The translations under genes were made by a program, and so were the position numbers. From Coffea arabica (taxonomy: Eukaryota > Streptophyta > Magnoliopsida > Gentianales > Rubiaceae), in the NCBI RefSeq assembly GCF_036785885.1, contig NC_092326.1, forward strand, positions 39,146,287 to 39,210,286: a stretch of 64,000 bases of DNA, in the 5' to 3' direction. The first letter of the stretch is position 1, and each line of letters starts with the position of its first letter. Shown here piece by piece: positions 62,944 through 64,000 of this stretch. The notes below the pieces were generated by a model. That model was not told the origin of the DNA and did no database searches. It was given only the letters and a program-made list of their open reading frames with translations.

Positions 62944-63168
62944 GTTTGGATTGAAGAATTTGTCAAAGGATTTGAAATTCACCCAAGTCGCTATAGCTGT
63001 TTCAATTGTTTAAGAAGCATTTGGGATTATAATTTGCCAATAATCTAAATATATTTTAAATACTAAAATAATTGGTGACTTACAAATCTAAATGCCTTGT
63101 AAATAATCTAAACAATTAGACGGGTTTGAGAGGATTTCAGATTCTTCGTCAAATCCCTCAATCCAAAC
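62944..63168. mobile_element. MITE with 35-bp inverted ends (GTTTGGATTGA), 225 bp
   Basis: The left end GTTTGGATTGAAGAATTTG and the reverse complement of the right end GTTTGGATTGAGGGATTTG agree over about 35 bases with a few mismatches. No clear target duplication. Non-coding. Superfamily unknown. Confidence 0.6.
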
Positions 63169-63194
63169 ACAACACTGTATTCAATTCTCTGAAG

Positions 63195-63740
63195 TAATTT
63201 TGTTCCTTTTCCATATGACTCATGAGGATGGCCATCCCGACTTGGCCATACCGAGCTTGATCCTTTATTATTTGGGACGGGTCACCACCAATTTTGGTTA
63301 CTTCGGCTTGACTTCGCGTGCGGGTAACCGAGGTGACTCCCACACCCACTGGTACCTCGGATTGGTACTGTGCTTGACACGACATCCAAGGTCTTATCGG
63401 AGAACCTGACACTTGTATGACGGACAAGACATTTGATGGGACCTGTCTATTACTCCGTTCTGTCAAATCAGACTGGACACGCTCAGTCCCTACCAGGTCC
63501 TAAGGAGTTGGAGCCTATTATTCCTTCCTCCAATTTGTCCCCTATAAATACCACTCTTCCTCGTTCAGAAAAAGGGGGAACGAAAGTAAGAACTCTATTG
63601 TTTCCATTCCCATTACCCATTTACCGGAAAACTAAATTTAATCATCGAAGTTATTCCAGGGGAAAAAAGCCCCGTCTAATGTGTGTATTAGGAAGAGTAC
63701 ATCACAAAGTCACTTCGCTAAGGAAGATGACGTATTAGGT
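63195..63740 (+). mobile_element. Possible LTR of a retrotransposon (partial or solo)
   Basis: A GC-richer block with a TATAAATA at 63543-63550 followed by short pyrimidine-rich sequence, in the style of plant Ty3/Gypsy LTR promoters. No coding frame is convincing. LTR ends, a primer-binding site and internal genes are not visible, and the window ends shortly after. It could also be the promoter of a gene lying to the right. Confidence 0.35.
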
Positions 63741-64000
63741 TAGCTCGGTTTGATCGTCCAAAAATCACCTCTTCAACTCATCTCTGCTATATATTTAATT
63801 CATTCTTGTTATAAAAATAATTAATGTATCTTTTTGTAATTTTATCTATATATTGAAATTTTATTTTTATCACGTTTTAGCATCTAACTTTAAATTCTTT
63901 TGCTTCAAGTTCAAGCAATTCTCTACAACCTCGACCATTTTGTTGAATGCTCCACTAAAACCTGCCTAGAAAAGAAAGATAAGAACATGCATTTTGGGAC

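Noticed and set aside
62945-62956. Match to the first 12 bases of miR159 (TTTGGATTGAAG)
   Set aside because: The match ends there and the sequence is explained as the inverted end of the MITE at 62944-63168.

Overview
The window is nuclear DNA from a flowering plant, most likely a core eudicot. Genes have short exons with GT-AG introns, intergenic DNA is AT-rich, and plant-type transposons are common. The species cannot be named from the sequence alone. Every intron-exon model below was built by eye from reading frame, splice sites and family similarity.

Six protein-coding genes are well supported. On the + strand: TAF11 (941-3469, 4 exons), an intronless plastid-type PPR protein (5728-7323), a DUF1639 protein (13677-18942, 5 exons, long leader) and the site-2 protease S2P (42671-48955, 10 exons). 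On the - strand: glucuronokinase (20187-21260, with an intron in the 5' leader) and ARPC2, the ARP2/3 complex subunit 2 (32347-37985, 10 exons). They serve unrelated housekeeping roles: basal transcription, organelle RNA metabolism, UDP-glucuronate supply, actin nucleation and intramembrane proteolysis of ER-stress factors. From memory, TAF11, the DUF1639 gene and S2P lie in the same order on Arabidopsis chromosome 4 (At4g20280, At4g20300, At4g20310), so the window looks like a conserved block expanded by other genes and transposons.

Layout: 1-9.5 kb holds TAF11 and PPR with spacers. 9.7-12.7 kb is AT-rich and filled with small elements, including a hAT-type MITE at 11171-11595. 12.9-21.9 kb holds the convergent DUF1639 and glucuronokinase genes. 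22-32 kb has no intact gene but contains a decayed hAT transposase end, a LINE remnant and several local duplications. 32.3-38 kb is ARPC2. The 4.7 kb between the divergent ARPC2 and S2P genes holds two clean insertions: a 1.3 kb hAT-like element at 38669-39982, whose empty site can be reconstructed from a neighbouring duplicate, and a 1.77 kb Mutator-like element at 40650-42420 with 86-bp terminal inverted repeats, a 9-bp target duplication and a short GRF-type zinc-finger reading frame. 49-64 kb has no gene I can support. It holds two copies of a Stowaway-like MITE, further hAT-type MITEs (the best at 61519-62085 with an 8-bp target duplication) and an LTR-like sequence at the right edge.

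I see no operon-like system, CRISPR array, rRNA or convincing tRNA gene. The most novel signals are the GRF-carrying Mutator-like element with its cluster of perfect palindromes, and the set of TAGRG-ended hAT MITEs.
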